Assembly: GCA_020161395.1 (NCBI GenBank)
Contig: JAIUOE010000006.1
Location: forward strand, 124,001 to 188,000
DNA from: Bacteroidota bacterium
Lineage (GTDB): Bacteria > Bacteroidota > Ignavibacteria > Ignavibacteriales > Ignavibacteriaceae
Length of the DNA: 64,000 bases
Direction of reading: 5' to 3'
Position 1 is the first letter of the stretch. Each line of letters opens with the position of its first letter. This document shows positions 1-8,686 of this stretch, in pieces. Below the pieces are notes generated by a model that did not search any database, was not told the origin of the DNA, and saw nothing but the letters and a program-made list of their open reading frames with translations. Both the position numbers and the translations under genes were made by a program.

Positions 1-402
1 TCGATGACCGTTTCCGATGTCAACATGTCGGTTTCGCTCCTTCCCGGTGAATTCAAAATTTACACAACACAGAAACTTCCGACTCCTGAACCGGGAATCG
101 CCACATCGATTTTCGAGAAAGACGAGAACGAACTTCCGGTGGATTTTAATCTGGATCAGAATTTCCCGAATCCTTTCAATCCATCGACTAAAATCAGCTT
201 TAGCATTCCACAGTCGGGGATGGTAAATCTGGCAGTCTACAATTCTGTCGGTGAGCTTGTAAAAGTGCTGGTGAATGAGCAGATGTCGCAGGGGAAGTAC
301 AATGTCGATTTTGACGGAGCGGGTCTCTCGAGCGGGATTTACTTTTACAGATTAGTCTCTGAGGGAACAGTTTTGAGCAAAAAAATGATCCTGTTGAAGT
401 GA
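1..402 (+). CDS. C-terminal part of a secreted T9SS protein (5' end outside window)
   Basis: The reading frame is open from the first base, so this is the tail of a longer gene. The last ~85 residues form a T9SS type A sorting domain: a NFPNPFNPST box, strands, an SGIYFYRL segment and a lysine-rich end (KKMILLK). This domain directs export across the outer membrane by the type IX system. The ~35 residues before it, with an LLPGEFKIYTT stretch, resemble the C-terminal beta domain of alpha-amylase-family (GH13) enzymes, so the missing part may be a secreted glycosidase. That last point is inference from a short stretch; the sorting domain is clear. Confidence 0.85.
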   Translation, partial: SMTVSDVNMSVSLLPGEFKIYTTQKLPTPEPGIATSIFEKDENELPVDFNLDQNFPNPFNPSTKISFSIPQSGMVNLAVYNSVGELVKVLVNEQMSQGKYNVDFDGAGLSSGIYFYRLVSEGTVLSKKMILLK

Positions 403-451
403 TTTTTCAGGAACGAATAAACATTGTGAATAGAAATAACCTGAGGAGTGT

Positions 452-1447
452 TTGAGACCGAAGTCGCTATTCTTCGTCGTTTTGGGAGCATTTTTATTTT
501 TTCAGGGGTGTAAGACTACACCCCCTGTTAAAATTGAGGATGATGTTACCGGTGGAATTGTGGTAAAGGGAAGTCCCGCGGGGGCTGCAATTTTTCTTGA
601 CGGAGTAAATACCGGAAAGACACTTCCCGATACTCTTCTTGCAAAGGCGGGATCACATGCTCTAAGAGTTGAGAAGGACGGGTATGTCTCCGAGACACGG
701 AATATTGTGATTGGAGCTTTTTCGCTGGGAGAGGAGACTTTCAATCTTTCACCAGTGACTGAGCAAAAGCTCGTGATCATTGAAGATTTTGCAAATGTCA
801 GTTGTGTCCCCTGTGTCACTTCGAACAGGATATTGCGCTCACTCGAGACCGGTACTTTGCTCGATAAAAATGTCATAATGATCAAATATCATGTTAACTA
901 CCCTTCCCCTCAGGATCCCTTTTATCAGGCGAACAAGGCTTCGATAGATAACCGGGCTCAGTTTTACAAAATATTTTCCACGCCGACCACATACATAGAC
1001 GGGAAACTAAAGCCCGTATCAAGCGATTCAAACCAGATAAAGCAGTATGTTGATCAGCAGCTTGGTGCCCCTGCGCGCTTCAGGATGAGCATCAAAGATT
1101 CCACTTCGGGAGGAGTTCTCTATTCCACGGTGAATATAAAAATCCTCGACCTGCCGCAGGTTGATTCAAATGAGACGGTCATGCATGTTTATGCAATTCA
1201 GACCGAAACCTCGTTCACAACACCACCGGGTTCAAATGGTGAAACTCTCTTTCATAATGTAGTCCGTGGATTTCTTTCCGGTTCGGGGGGGATAATTCCT
1301 CACCTCACAGGAAATGGTCAGGAGCTCAGCTTCAAACTTTCAATTGCCATCAACAGCGGCTGGGATTTGTCGAAGTTGAGGGTGGTGGCATTCCTGCAAA
1401 ACAAAACCACAAAAGAGATATATCAGTCAGCAATTTCCAAGAGATAA
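452..1447 (+). CDS. PEGA-domain lipoprotein with thioredoxin-like/Omp28-type domain
   Basis: 331 residues. The N-terminus is a lipoprotein signal with a lipobox ending FFQGC, so the protein is probably membrane-anchored outside the cytoplasm. Residues ~36-100 read as a PEGA domain (surface beta-sandwich; SPAGAAIFLDG and KDGY). The rest looks like a thioredoxin fold of the Omp28-related type, with a Cys-X-X-Cys pair at ~118-121 (CVPC) that could be redox active. The start is TTG at 452: an in-frame stop at 437-439 rules out anything upstream, and GAGGAG lies just ahead, though spacing is short. It heads a run with the next three genes (gaps of 8, -1 and -4 bp), which include a TlpA-like thioredoxin, pointing to a shared extracytoplasmic thiol or secretion-related task. 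Confidence 0.75.
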   Translation: MRPKSLFFVVLGAFLFFQGCKTTPPVKIEDDVTGGIVVKGSPAGAAIFLDGVNTGKTLPDTLLAKAGSHALRVEKDGYVSETRNIVIGAFSLGEETFNLSPVTEQKLVIIEDFANVSCVPCVTSNRILRSLETGTLLDKNVIMIKYHVNYPSPQDPFYQANKASIDNRAQFYKIFSTPTTYIDGKLKPVSSDSNQIKQYVDQQLGAPARFRMSIKDSTSGGVLYSTVNIKILDLPQVDSNETVMHVYAIQTETSFTTPPGSNGETLFHNVVRGFLSGSGGIIPHLTGNGQELSFKLSIAINSGWDLSKLRVVAFLQNKTTKEIYQSAISKR

Positions 1448-1455
1448 CTTTCAAG

Positions 1456-2184
1456 ATGCGTAAATCAGTTTTATTGGCTTTGGTTTTTCTGCTTTTTCCG
1501 GCAGTAACCGCGGCACAGACATTTGAATTCACACCAAATCATACAGTTCTTAGCGACTCACTCGGCTGCGAGCTCGTCTTTGATTTTACATTCAGAAATT
1601 TGACCAACTCCCCGCAGACAATTTATATCGTGAGGACCCGGGAAAATCTGCCTCATCAGGACTGGACATCGTCGATGTGTTTTGATTTGGGATGTTTTGC
1701 CCCGTTTGTGGACAGTGTTGCCACCACCCCCGATTTCTCAAGTTCACCACTTCAACCGATGGAAACCAGGGATTTCTCGGTACATATTTTTACTTCAACA
1801 ATTAATGGAACCGGGACAGTCACAGTAAAAGCTGTGAACATGAACCAGCCTGCAGAATTCTATACCGTTGAGTTGACGGGAAGAACCATGCCCGTATCAG
1901 TGGAAGATGTTGACCTTGTTAGCGGTTTCAGGCTCGATCAGAACTTCCCCAATCCCTTTAATCCCTCCACTTCGGTATCATTCAGGCTTCCGAAGAGTTC
2001 GGATGTGTCACTGACAGTTTATAACTCACTTGGGATCAATGTGAAGGAAGTCTTGAACGGGTATATGTCAGAGGGTGAACATCGCGTGAGCATTGATGCA
2101 AGCGACCTTTCATCGGGGGTTTATTTTTACAGGCTCAAAGCGGGTGGTCTTGTTACAACCGGAAAAATGATACTGGAGAAATAA
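1456..2184 (+). CDS. Secreted protein with T9SS sorting domain
   Basis: 242 residues: a signal peptide (ends near VTAAQ), a beta-rich domain of ~130 residues with no family I recognise, and a C-terminal T9SS type A sorting domain (NFPNPFNPST, SSGVYFYRL, KMILEK). The middle domain contains three Cys residues and has the feel of an immunoglobulin-like sandwich. Its stop codon overlaps the start of the next gene by one base (TAATG), so it is translationally coupled to the thioredoxin gene. It is probably a surface or secreted partner of the neighbouring thiol proteins; that role is inferred only from gene order. Confidence 0.75.
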   Translation: MRKSVLLALVFLLFPAVTAAQTFEFTPNHTVLSDSLGCELVFDFTFRNLTNSPQTIYIVRTRENLPHQDWTSSMCFDLGCFAPFVDSVATTPDFSSSPLQPMETRDFSVHIFTSTINGTGTVTVKAVNMNQPAEFYTVELTGRTMPVSVEDVDLVSGFRLDQNFPNPFNPSTSVSFRLPKSSDVSLTVYNSLGINVKEVLNGYMSEGEHRVSIDASDLSSGVYFYRLKAGGLVTTGKMILEK

Positions 2185-2675
2185 TGCTTAAGTCAATAAT
2201 CCTGTTCTCAGTTCTTTTGGCAAGCTGCCTTTTTGCTCAGACCGGTCAGAAGGCTCCCGGTTTTACACTGGAAAACCTCGAAGGAGAGGCTGTCGCACTG
2301 CGGGACCACGGTGACAGCAGTGTGGTTCTCATCAGTTTTTGGGCGACCTGGTGCAAACCGTGTATGGAGGAGCTTCCGGAAGTTGAGAAAATTTATTCCG
2401 AACTTGCCGGCAGGGGTCTGAAGGGATTCGCCATCTCGGTTGACGGCGAGAGAACCGTTGCGAAAGTTGAACCCTTTGTCAAATCGAAGAAAATGACAAT
2501 TCCGGTACTTCTCGATACGAACGGCGATGTGGCAAGATTGTTTTATGCAAAGGATGTCCCCCATACAGTTTTGATCGACAAAAAAGGTGAAGTCGTTTAT
2601 TCTCATTCAGGCTACAAAAAAGGGGATGAGATACAACTGAAAGAAAAGATAATCGAATTGCTGGGAAGTGAATGA
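2184..2675 (+). CDS. TlpA/ResA-like thioredoxin-family protein
   Basis: 163 residues. A signal peptide (to about FAQTG) is followed by a compact AhpC-TSA/redoxin domain. The active-site WATWCKPC places the redox cysteines at 57 and 60, and the cis-proline region is VPHTVLIDKKG. Proteins of this type reduce or exchange disulfides in the periplasm, for example for cytochrome c maturation. It overlaps both neighbours (1 bp and 4 bp), so it belongs tightly to this operon; with the CXXC lipoprotein upstream it suggests a small periplasmic thiol-exchange set. The substrate is not evident. Confidence 0.88.
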   Translation: MLKSIILFSVLLASCLFAQTGQKAPGFTLENLEGEAVALRDHGDSSVVLISFWATWCKPCMEELPEVEKIYSELAGRGLKGFAISVDGERTVAKVEPFVKSKKMTIPVLLDTNGDVARLFYAKDVPHTVLIDKKGEVVYSHSGYKKGDEIQLKEKIIELLGSE

Positions 2676-4201
2676 TGAATAAAGTTTTTCTGCTTCTGCT
2701 GACCATACCGTTTACTGTCTTTACTCAGGATATTCCCGCCCCCAGACTACCGAAAGGGGTAACAATTCTAAATCAGACAAAAGCCTCGTATGATTTTGAG
2801 AAAAAGATATCGATATTTGAAGACTGGCTTAACCTTGACTACAGATACGAAAATTTTTCAGCGGGAATCAGATATGAATCATTCCTTCCTAACGACCCGA
2901 GTCCTGCAATCAGCAGAGGAAAGGAAAAATATTCCGATCTCGCTTTTAAGTACTTTACTGTCAATTTCGGTGATAAAAAGACAAACTTTGAAATAACCGC
3001 CGGAAACTACTATGCCCTGGTTGGGAGAGGCATGGTGCTCAGAAGCTATGAAGACAGGAATCTCCGGCTTGACAACAACCTGCAGGGCGTTTTGGTTAAG
3101 GCAGGTTACAGAAATTTCAGACTTACGGCGCTTGCGGGTTCGGCTGCCAACTCAAACAACGAGAGAAAAGATGTTCTTTATCTTGCCGATTTTGAGTATC
3201 GCGGACTGAAGTGGCTTAAAGGAGGTGTAACGCTCGCTTCAAACAAACCTGAATTTGATAATGTTTCACGCACAGATATTGGTTCATTGCGTCTTGAGAC
3301 ATCTTTTGGTGCATTTGACGGGTACTTCGAATACGCTGTAAAGAAGAACGCTGACATTCAGAATGCTGTTTTTAACAGCTCGGAGAGTTTTGCCGGCAAG
3401 GGGATTTATGCATCCGCATCATACTGGTACGACATCTTTTCGATAACAGGGGAATACAAGTATTACGATAATTTCGGGTTCAGATCTTTTGATCAGACGA
3501 TAAATTACAATCAGCCCCCTGCCACCCGGAAAGATTACAGCTACCAACTCTTTAACCGGCATCCTTCCACACTTGATGCTGACAATGAGCAGGGTTATCA
3601 GGTGGAAGCCAATGCAAATTTAAGTGACAACTCCTCCCTGCTCCTTCAGTTCTCGGAGGCGAAAACACTCGACAAGGATTCATACATTCAGAGGATTTAC
3701 GGACAGAATCTGGAACCTCGCGTTAAATTGAGAGAGATTTACGGACAGTACTCAAACGAATGGTCGGAAAAATTCAAAACCACAATTGCACTCGGTTACA
3801 ACGAGGAACTCGACGAAAATACAAAAAACTACACCGGCGTTTTGGATATCAGATATTCAATTGACCCCCGAAACACCCTGAGGTTTATTTTCGAACATCA
3901 GCAGTCGAACAACAGAACAACCCTTGAGGATTATTTTTCCGATGTTTTCACGATGGAATATTTAAGGTCACCAAAATATTCGATTGCACTTGTTGCAGAA
4001 ATGAAGACGAGAGAACCGAACCCCGGAAATACTGTCAGAACACTTTGGAGTTATGTTCAAGGGACGATCAAGATAGGGGAACACACCGACTTAAGTCTGC
4101 TCGCGGGCTCGAGGGAAGCAGGAATAATATGTATCGGAGGTGTTTGCCGGTATGAACCCGAGTTCAGAGGTGTCGAGATAAAGATGGTGAACAGGTTCTA
4201 A
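2672..4201 (+). CDS. Predicted outer-membrane beta-barrel-like protein
   Basis: 509 residues with a signal peptide (FTVFTQ) and then alternating hydrophobic/polar strands with many aromatic residues, ending in an aromatic (MVNRF-stop), which is usual for outer-membrane barrels. It resembles the Bacteroidetes family DUF6029, found beside Omp28/TlpA-type genes; I hold that match loosely. It overlaps the TlpA-like gene by ATGA, so the four genes 452-4201 are one transcription unit. I infer an outer-membrane partner of the redox proteins. No catalytic motif is visible. Confidence 0.6.
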   Translation: MMNKVFLLLLTIPFTVFTQDIPAPRLPKGVTILNQTKASYDFEKKISIFEDWLNLDYRYENFSAGIRYESFLPNDPSPAISRGKEKYSDLAFKYFTVNFGDKKTNFEITAGNYYALVGRGMVLRSYEDRNLRLDNNLQGVLVKAGYRNFRLTALAGSAANSNNERKDVLYLADFEYRGLKWLKGGVTLASNKPEFDNVSRTDIGSLRLETSFGAFDGYFEYAVKKNADIQNAVFNSSESFAGKGIYASASYWYDIFSITGEYKYYDNFGFRSFDQTINYNQPPATRKDYSYQLFNRHPSTLDADNEQGYQVEANANLSDNSSLLLQFSEAKTLDKDSYIQRIYGQNLEPRVKLREIYGQYSNEWSEKFKTTIALGYNEELDENTKNYTGVLDIRYSIDPRNTLRFIFEHQQSNNRTTLEDYFSDVFTMEYLRSPKYSIALVAEMKTREPNPGNTVRTLWSYVQGTIKIGEHTDLSLLAGSREAGIICIGGVCRYEPEFRGVEIKMVNRF

Positions 4202-4244
4202 ACGGGTTATCCGGGTTTAAATTTTGGATACCGGTGATAAAAAT

Positions 4245-4275
4245 TTTGTAAAAAGGGATTTCTTTCTTAATATTG
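4245..4275 (+). promoter_or_regulatory. Bacteroidetes-type promoter candidate
   Basis: TTTG at 4245-4248 is followed after exactly 19 bases by TAATATTG at 4268-4275, close to the Bacteroidetes primary-sigma pattern TTTG-N19-TAnnTTTG. It sits ~70 bp before the TTG-started membrane gene at 4347. Confidence 0.4.
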
Positions 4276-4346
4276 CATCATACAATTAAAAAAATGAATC
4301 CTTTAATGTTTAACTTTCCCGGTACAAAGAGCCAAAGGAACAGAAT

Positions 4347-4721
4347 TTGATACGGTTTATCCTTTTACTGATTTTTATTGCTGCCATCGGAGTGATCTAT
4401 TATCTCCTGTTGGATGGTTATGGTGGACCGTTTGAGGGATTCATGAACAATTACGCTCTTGAGACTACCGGTGTAATAGCCGCATATTTTTTAAGCGTTC
4501 TCTTCAAACAAGTAAGCGGGAATAAATTTGCCAAGGCATTTATTATATTCCTTTTTGCGTCCATAATCGAGGTTGCCCAGTTGCTGGAAATAAATGTGTT
4601 CGGGTCCGTATTCGATCCTCTCGATTTTGTATTTTATGCCTTGGGACTCGGAGTTGCTCTCTTCATCGATACACAGTTGATTCCCCGTCTCGACGGTACT
4701 TACGAAAAGATAAAGTTTTAA
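4347..4721 (+). CDS. Small integral membrane protein, DUF2809/VanZ-like
   Basis: 124 residues with about four membrane segments. The pattern IIEVAQL followed by FDPLDFVFYALG is typical of small DUF2809/VanZ-like membrane proteins, in which an E-x2-Q and a D-x2-D motif lie in neighbouring helices. The start is TTG, supported by AAAGGA six bases upstream. The function of such proteins is not known. A haem-binding protein gene follows after 20 bp, probably in the same transcript. Confidence 0.6.
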   Translation: MIRFILLLIFIAAIGVIYYLLLDGYGGPFEGFMNNYALETTGVIAAYFLSVLFKQVSGNKFAKAFIIFLFASIIEVAQLLEINVFGSVFDPLDFVFYALGLGVALFIDTQLIPRLDGTYEKIKF

Positions 4722-4741
4722 TCACAATAATTTAACTTCAA

Positions 4742-5263
4742 ATGAAAAAAGTACTTAAATATGCCGGCATTTCGCTGGGTGCCATCTTTTTGGTTATTCA
4801 GATATTTCAGGTAGATCATACCAATCCCGAAGTAAGATCTGAACCTCCATGGGATTCACCTCGGACGAGAGAGCTGGCTAAAAGAGCCTGTTTCGATTGT
4901 CACAGTGCCGAAACAAACTGGCCCTGGTACTCATACATTGCACCGGCATCGTGGAAAGTATTTAACAATGTGAAAAACGGCAGGCGCCATTTCTATTTTT
5001 CCGAGTATCCCGTCGGTACCAAAAAACCTGAAGAAGCAATTGAAGAGATAGAAAAAGGAAGTATGCCTCCCTCTGACTATTTACTGATCCACTCCGAAGC
5101 AAAACTGACCCCCCTTGAAAAGGCAGAATTGATAAAAGGTCTGAGAGCCACCTTTGGCTTGAATAAACAGGGAGGTCAAAAAACCGAATCCGAAGTGAAG
5201 AAAGGTGAAAAAGTGCTTAACGGCAGGGAAAAAAGAGAAATGGAAGAAGCAAAGGGAAAATAG
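4742..5263 (+). CDS. Haem-binding domain protein (single CxxCH)
   Basis: 173 residues: one N-terminal membrane segment or signal anchor, then a Haem_bd-type domain. The c-type haem site CFDCH is at residues 50-54, followed by the family's NWPWYSYIAP and FSEYP motifs. The last ~40 residues are highly charged and probably disordered. It is likely a periplasm-facing mono-haem cytochrome; proteins of this family often accompany respiratory or peroxidase functions. A strong terminator follows. Confidence 0.85.
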   Translation: MKKVLKYAGISLGAIFLVIQIFQVDHTNPEVRSEPPWDSPRTRELAKRACFDCHSAETNWPWYSYIAPASWKVFNNVKNGRRHFYFSEYPVGTKKPEEAIEEIEKGSMPPSDYLLIHSEAKLTPLEKAELIKGLRATFGLNKQGGQKTESEVKKGEKVLNGREKREMEEAKGK

Positions 5264-5283
5264 CTTCCGGTAAAATTGATATT

Positions 5284-5321
5284 AAAAAGGCTGCCCCCGT
5301 AACTGAAGGCAGCCTTTTTTT
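5284..5321. terminator. Bidirectional rho-independent terminator
   Basis: GGCTGCC pairs with GGCAGCC (stem 5289-5295 / 5308-5314), with A-run before and T-run after. It lies between convergent genes ending at 5263 (+) and 5330 (-) and can serve both. Confidence 0.85.
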
Positions 5322-5329
5322 ATTAATCA

Positions 5330-8300
5330 CTATTTCGATTTGTCGGGATATTTTACTTTACCCGGCTTTTTAGGCGGATTAGCTTTTAGTGCATCCAGAA
5401 TAAGGTCGATTGCTTTATTAAGTTGTTGATCGTTTCCTTTAGCGAGTTCGTGAGGGAAGTTTTCAACATCATAATCAGGGTCGACACCGTAGCCCTCGAT
5501 ACCGAGTTCGCCTGTAATTTCGCGATAGCCGAAAGAAGGTGCAGTTACGGAACCTCCGTCTATGAGTGGAGGAGTGCCGGTGATACCGACGAGACCGCCC
5601 CAGGTTCTTTTTCCTACAATCTTACCGAGACCCGCAGCTCTGAAGTATGCAGGGAAGGCATCTCCACCTGAACCGGACCAGCCATTAACCAGCATCACTT
5701 TTGGTCCGAAGTTGCCGACGAATGGTGTCTGCCAGTCCTCGAAGCCGTTTCTTACCCAGTAATTGTAGAGCTTTCTGTTCAAGAGTTCGATGAAACGGTC
5801 AGGGATCTGACCACCGCTGTTAAATCTTTCATCGATGATAAGTGCATCTTTGTTTACCTGTCCCATAAACTGGCGGTAGAGGTCGGTCTGCCCGTCAATT
5901 CCGGTGCTTGGCACATAGATGTATCCAACTCTGCCGTTGGTTTTCTCATCGACATATTTTCTGTTCTTTTCGATCCAGGCATAATATCTGAGTGTCTGCT
6001 CATTGCCAAGAGGTTTTACAAGAATATCTCTTGCACCCTCTTTCGCAGGAGAGGAGTTGATGGTAAGGACAACAGTCTTGTCTGCCAGACCCTGGAACGC
6101 TTTCCATGGATCGGCTTTCATGTCGAGTGCCTGACCATTTACGGCGATGATGTAGTCACCCTCTTTCACATTAAGACCGGGAGCTGACAGTGGTGATCTT
6201 ACTTCGGAGGCATCCCAAGGAGCGGTTTCATAGATTTTAGCGATTTTGTAATAGCCTGCTTTTTTGTCTGCTTCGAAGTCACAGCCGAGTACACCAACCG
6301 AGGTTGATTTGGGATTTTCGAGATCTCCGCCGTTAACATAGGCATGTGAAACATTTAACTCGGCAATCAGTTCGCCGATAACATAGTTAAGGTCACTTCT
6401 GTTCACGATATAGGGAAGGAGAGCTTCATATCTTTTGCCCATTTTTTCCCAGTTCAGTCCGTGCATATCGGGATCATAGAAGAAATCCCGTTCGATTCTC
6501 CATGCCTCCCGGTAGAGCTGTTTCCATTCTTCCCTCGGGTTGATGGTTGCAGTCATGTTTGAGAGGTCGAGCTTGCCGTCGGCGATTTTAGCACCCGGAG
6601 CCGGGTCTATTATGGAGTAGGCACCTTCGGGGGTCTGAACCATGATTTTCTTGCCGTCGGCAGAGAGTCTGAACTGAGTGACTCCCGAGGTAATTTCCTT
6701 GTGTTCTCTTTTATCAAGATCAAACTGGAAGAGAGAGCCACCTGTCATCCAAGAATCGGCTTTTGGGAACTGGATATAAAATACCTTTCCTTCGGCAGCG
6801 GCGAGTGCGCCGGCATTGCCAAGTTTTTTGATCAGGACAGTTCTTTTTTCGATGTTGTCGAATTCGATCTTTACAGATTTTTCCTCTTTTTTAGCCTCGT
6901 CTTTTTTTGGCTCATCTTTTTTAAGAGTGTCCTTCTTAGCATCATCCTTTTTCTCTTCCTTCACATCCACTTCGTCATTTTTGGGAGCGAAGATATCTTT
7001 CACATCGGTACGAAGAGTCATGGCATACAGGTTGACCGAGTTATCGTATATCCAGGTGTTGTCCTGATCCGAGTAATTGGGTTCAAAGTTTTTCAGACTG
7101 TAGAAATAGAGGTAGTCACCTTTTGGATCGAAGACAGGATTTGCACAATTGTAAAAATCCGAGGTAATCCTTTTCGATTTTCCTTCATCCATGCTGTAAA
7201 TAAAGATGGCTGACGAGCTGTATTGAACCCGTTTGTCGTAAGCAAGCCACTTGCTGTCGGAACTCCAGGCAAAGGTGAAGAAGTAATTGAATTCATCTTT
7301 GTCGATTTTTGTGAGTTTATCGGGGGTAATCGAGTAGATATAGATGTTGCCAAAGTTGTCGTTGAAGACGATGTTTTTACTGTCAGGTGACCAGACTATT
7401 CCCTGTTTGAAAGCCACACCTGTTTTGGTGAGCTGTTTTTCGCTCCCTTTGCCGTCAGCCTGGTTGATGTAGAGTTCATACTCACCCGATTTGTCGGAGA
7501 AATATGCTATGTGTTTTCCGTCCGGTGACCATGTCGGTTCTCTTTCAGCGACACCGGAGGAGTTGGTGAGGTTTCTGGTCACACCATCCTTGGCAGGAAC
7601 TGTCAAAATTTCACCGCGGGCTTCGAACACAGCTCTTTTACCGTCGCGGGAGATGTCAAAATTAAAGATCATTTTAGAGAGATTTTTCAAAGCGGGACGA
7701 ACCTGCGGAAGGTCTGAAGGGATTGTTACCTTCACTTCGGCAGATTTTCCGGTCGTCAGGTTAAGAACAAAAAGCTTGCCTCCGTTTTCGAAAACGATGT
7801 CGCTGTTTCCGCCTGAGGGCCATTTAACATCATATTCGTCGAAGAAGGTATATTGTTTCGTTTCTTTGGTTTTTGTGTTGTATCCCCAGATATTCAATTT
7901 CTTGTTGTTATCGCGGTCGGAGAGGAAATAGATTATATCGCCAATCCACATCGGGATGCCATCTGAACCATCGAAGTCGGTGATCTTTTCAGAGGTGTTG
8001 TTTTTGAAATCGTAAATCCAAATGTCACTTGCCATGCCACCGCGGTACCTTTTCCAGGTTCTGCTTTCGACAGCGAGGGTCTGGAACGCAATTTTTTGTC
8101 CATCAGGGCTGACAGACGCGAACTCGCCATATTCGAGAGGGAGGAGTTCGGGCATACCACCAGCGACTGACTGCTTCCAGAGTTTGTTGTATCTGTACGA
8201 AGGGGAATTTTGTTGTGAGCGGAAGAGGATGTTCTCTCCGTCAGGATACCAGTCGTTCACAAGGTCAGGTGTCGGGTTATGAGTGAGTCTTTCAGGAACT

Positions 8301-8599
8301 CCACCCGATGATGGTATCAGGTACACATCCACATTGCCGTCATAATTTCCGGAGAAGACAATTTTGTCACCTTTGGGAGAAAATTTTGCGTAGATTTCGT
8401 TCCCGGGTACGGAAGTCAGTCTAATGGCTGTACCTCCTGTTCTGGGAACAGTGTACAGGTCACCGGCATACTGAAAGACAATTTTGTCACCAGAAATGTC
8501 GGGGAACCGAAGCATCAGAGCATCAGGTGTGTGGGACTCCTGAGAGAATACGAGACCTGTGAGAGTCAGAAACAATAAGGGGATAAACGATTTTTTCAT
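5330..8599 (-). CDS. Tricorn-like S41 protease with propeller and PDZ domains
   Basis: 1089 residues. A signal peptide (1-19) is followed by two WD40/PD40-type beta-propeller regions (many SPDGKKI-like repeats, ~25-670), a PDZ domain (~765-840) and a tail-specific S41 protease domain. The likely catalytic His is in NVSHAYVNGGD (~751) and the nucleophile Ser in WSGSGGDAFP (~977), followed by the GKRTWGG segment. Tricorn homologues degrade peptides; this one is exported, so it probably works in the periplasm. A Lys/Asp/Glu-rich stretch at ~541-580 is inserted between domains and is probably a disordered linker. It appears to be transcribed alone, between terminators. Confidence 0.88.
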   Translation of the reverse strand: MKKSFIPLLFLTLTGLVFSQESHTPDALMLRFPDISGDKIVFQYAGDLYTVPRTGGTAIRLTSVPGNEIYAKFSPKGDKIVFSGNYDGNVDVYLIPSSGGVPERLTHNPTPDLVNDWYPDGENILFRSQQNSPSYRYNKLWKQSVAGGMPELLPLEYGEFASVSPDGQKIAFQTLAVESRTWKRYRGGMASDIWIYDFKNNTSEKITDFDGSDGIPMWIGDIIYFLSDRDNNKKLNIWGYNTKTKETKQYTFFDEYDVKWPSGGNSDIVFENGGKLFVLNLTTGKSAEVKVTIPSDLPQVRPALKNLSKMIFNFDISRDGKRAVFEARGEILTVPAKDGVTRNLTNSSGVAEREPTWSPDGKHIAYFSDKSGEYELYINQADGKGSEKQLTKTGVAFKQGIVWSPDSKNIVFNDNFGNIYIYSITPDKLTKIDKDEFNYFFTFAWSSDSKWLAYDKRVQYSSSAIFIYSMDEGKSKRITSDFYNCANPVFDPKGDYLYFYSLKNFEPNYSDQDNTWIYDNSVNLYAMTLRTDVKDIFAPKNDEVDVKEEKKDDAKKDTLKKDEPKKDEAKKEEKSVKIEFDNIEKRTVLIKKLGNAGALAAAEGKVFYIQFPKADSWMTGGSLFQFDLDKREHKEITSGVTQFRLSADGKKIMVQTPEGAYSIIDPAPGAKIADGKLDLSNMTATINPREEWKQLYREAWRIERDFFYDPDMHGLNWEKMGKRYEALLPYIVNRSDLNYVIGELIAELNVSHAYVNGGDLENPKSTSVGVLGCDFEADKKAGYYKIAKIYETAPWDASEVRSPLSAPGLNVKEGDYIIAVNGQALDMKADPWKAFQGLADKTVVLTINSSPAKEGARDILVKPLGNEQTLRYYAWIEKNRKYVDEKTNGRVGYIYVPSTGIDGQTDLYRQFMGQVNKDALIIDERFNSGGQIPDRFIELLNRKLYNYWVRNGFEDWQTPFVGNFGPKVMLVNGWSGSGGDAFPAYFRAAGLGKIVGKRTWGGLVGITGTPPLIDGGSVTAPSFGYREITGELGIEGYGVDPDYDVENFPHELAKGNDQQLNKAIDLILDALKANPPKKPGKVKYPDKSK

Positions 8600-8620
8600 T
8601 GTTTTTTGTCCTGTTAAATA

Positions 8621-8667
8621 AAAAAAATCCCATGACAGCTAAATTACGAAAAAGAGCCGTCACGGGA
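8621..8667 (-). terminator. Rho-independent terminator of the amidotransferase-like gene
   Basis: Arms of 13 bases (8655-8667 and 8628-8640, AGCCGTCACGGGA against TCCCATGACAGCT) pair with few mismatches; on the minus strand the hairpin is followed by a T-run (8621-8627). Confidence 0.8.
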
Positions 8668-8686
8668 TAAAATATTATAAGAACGG

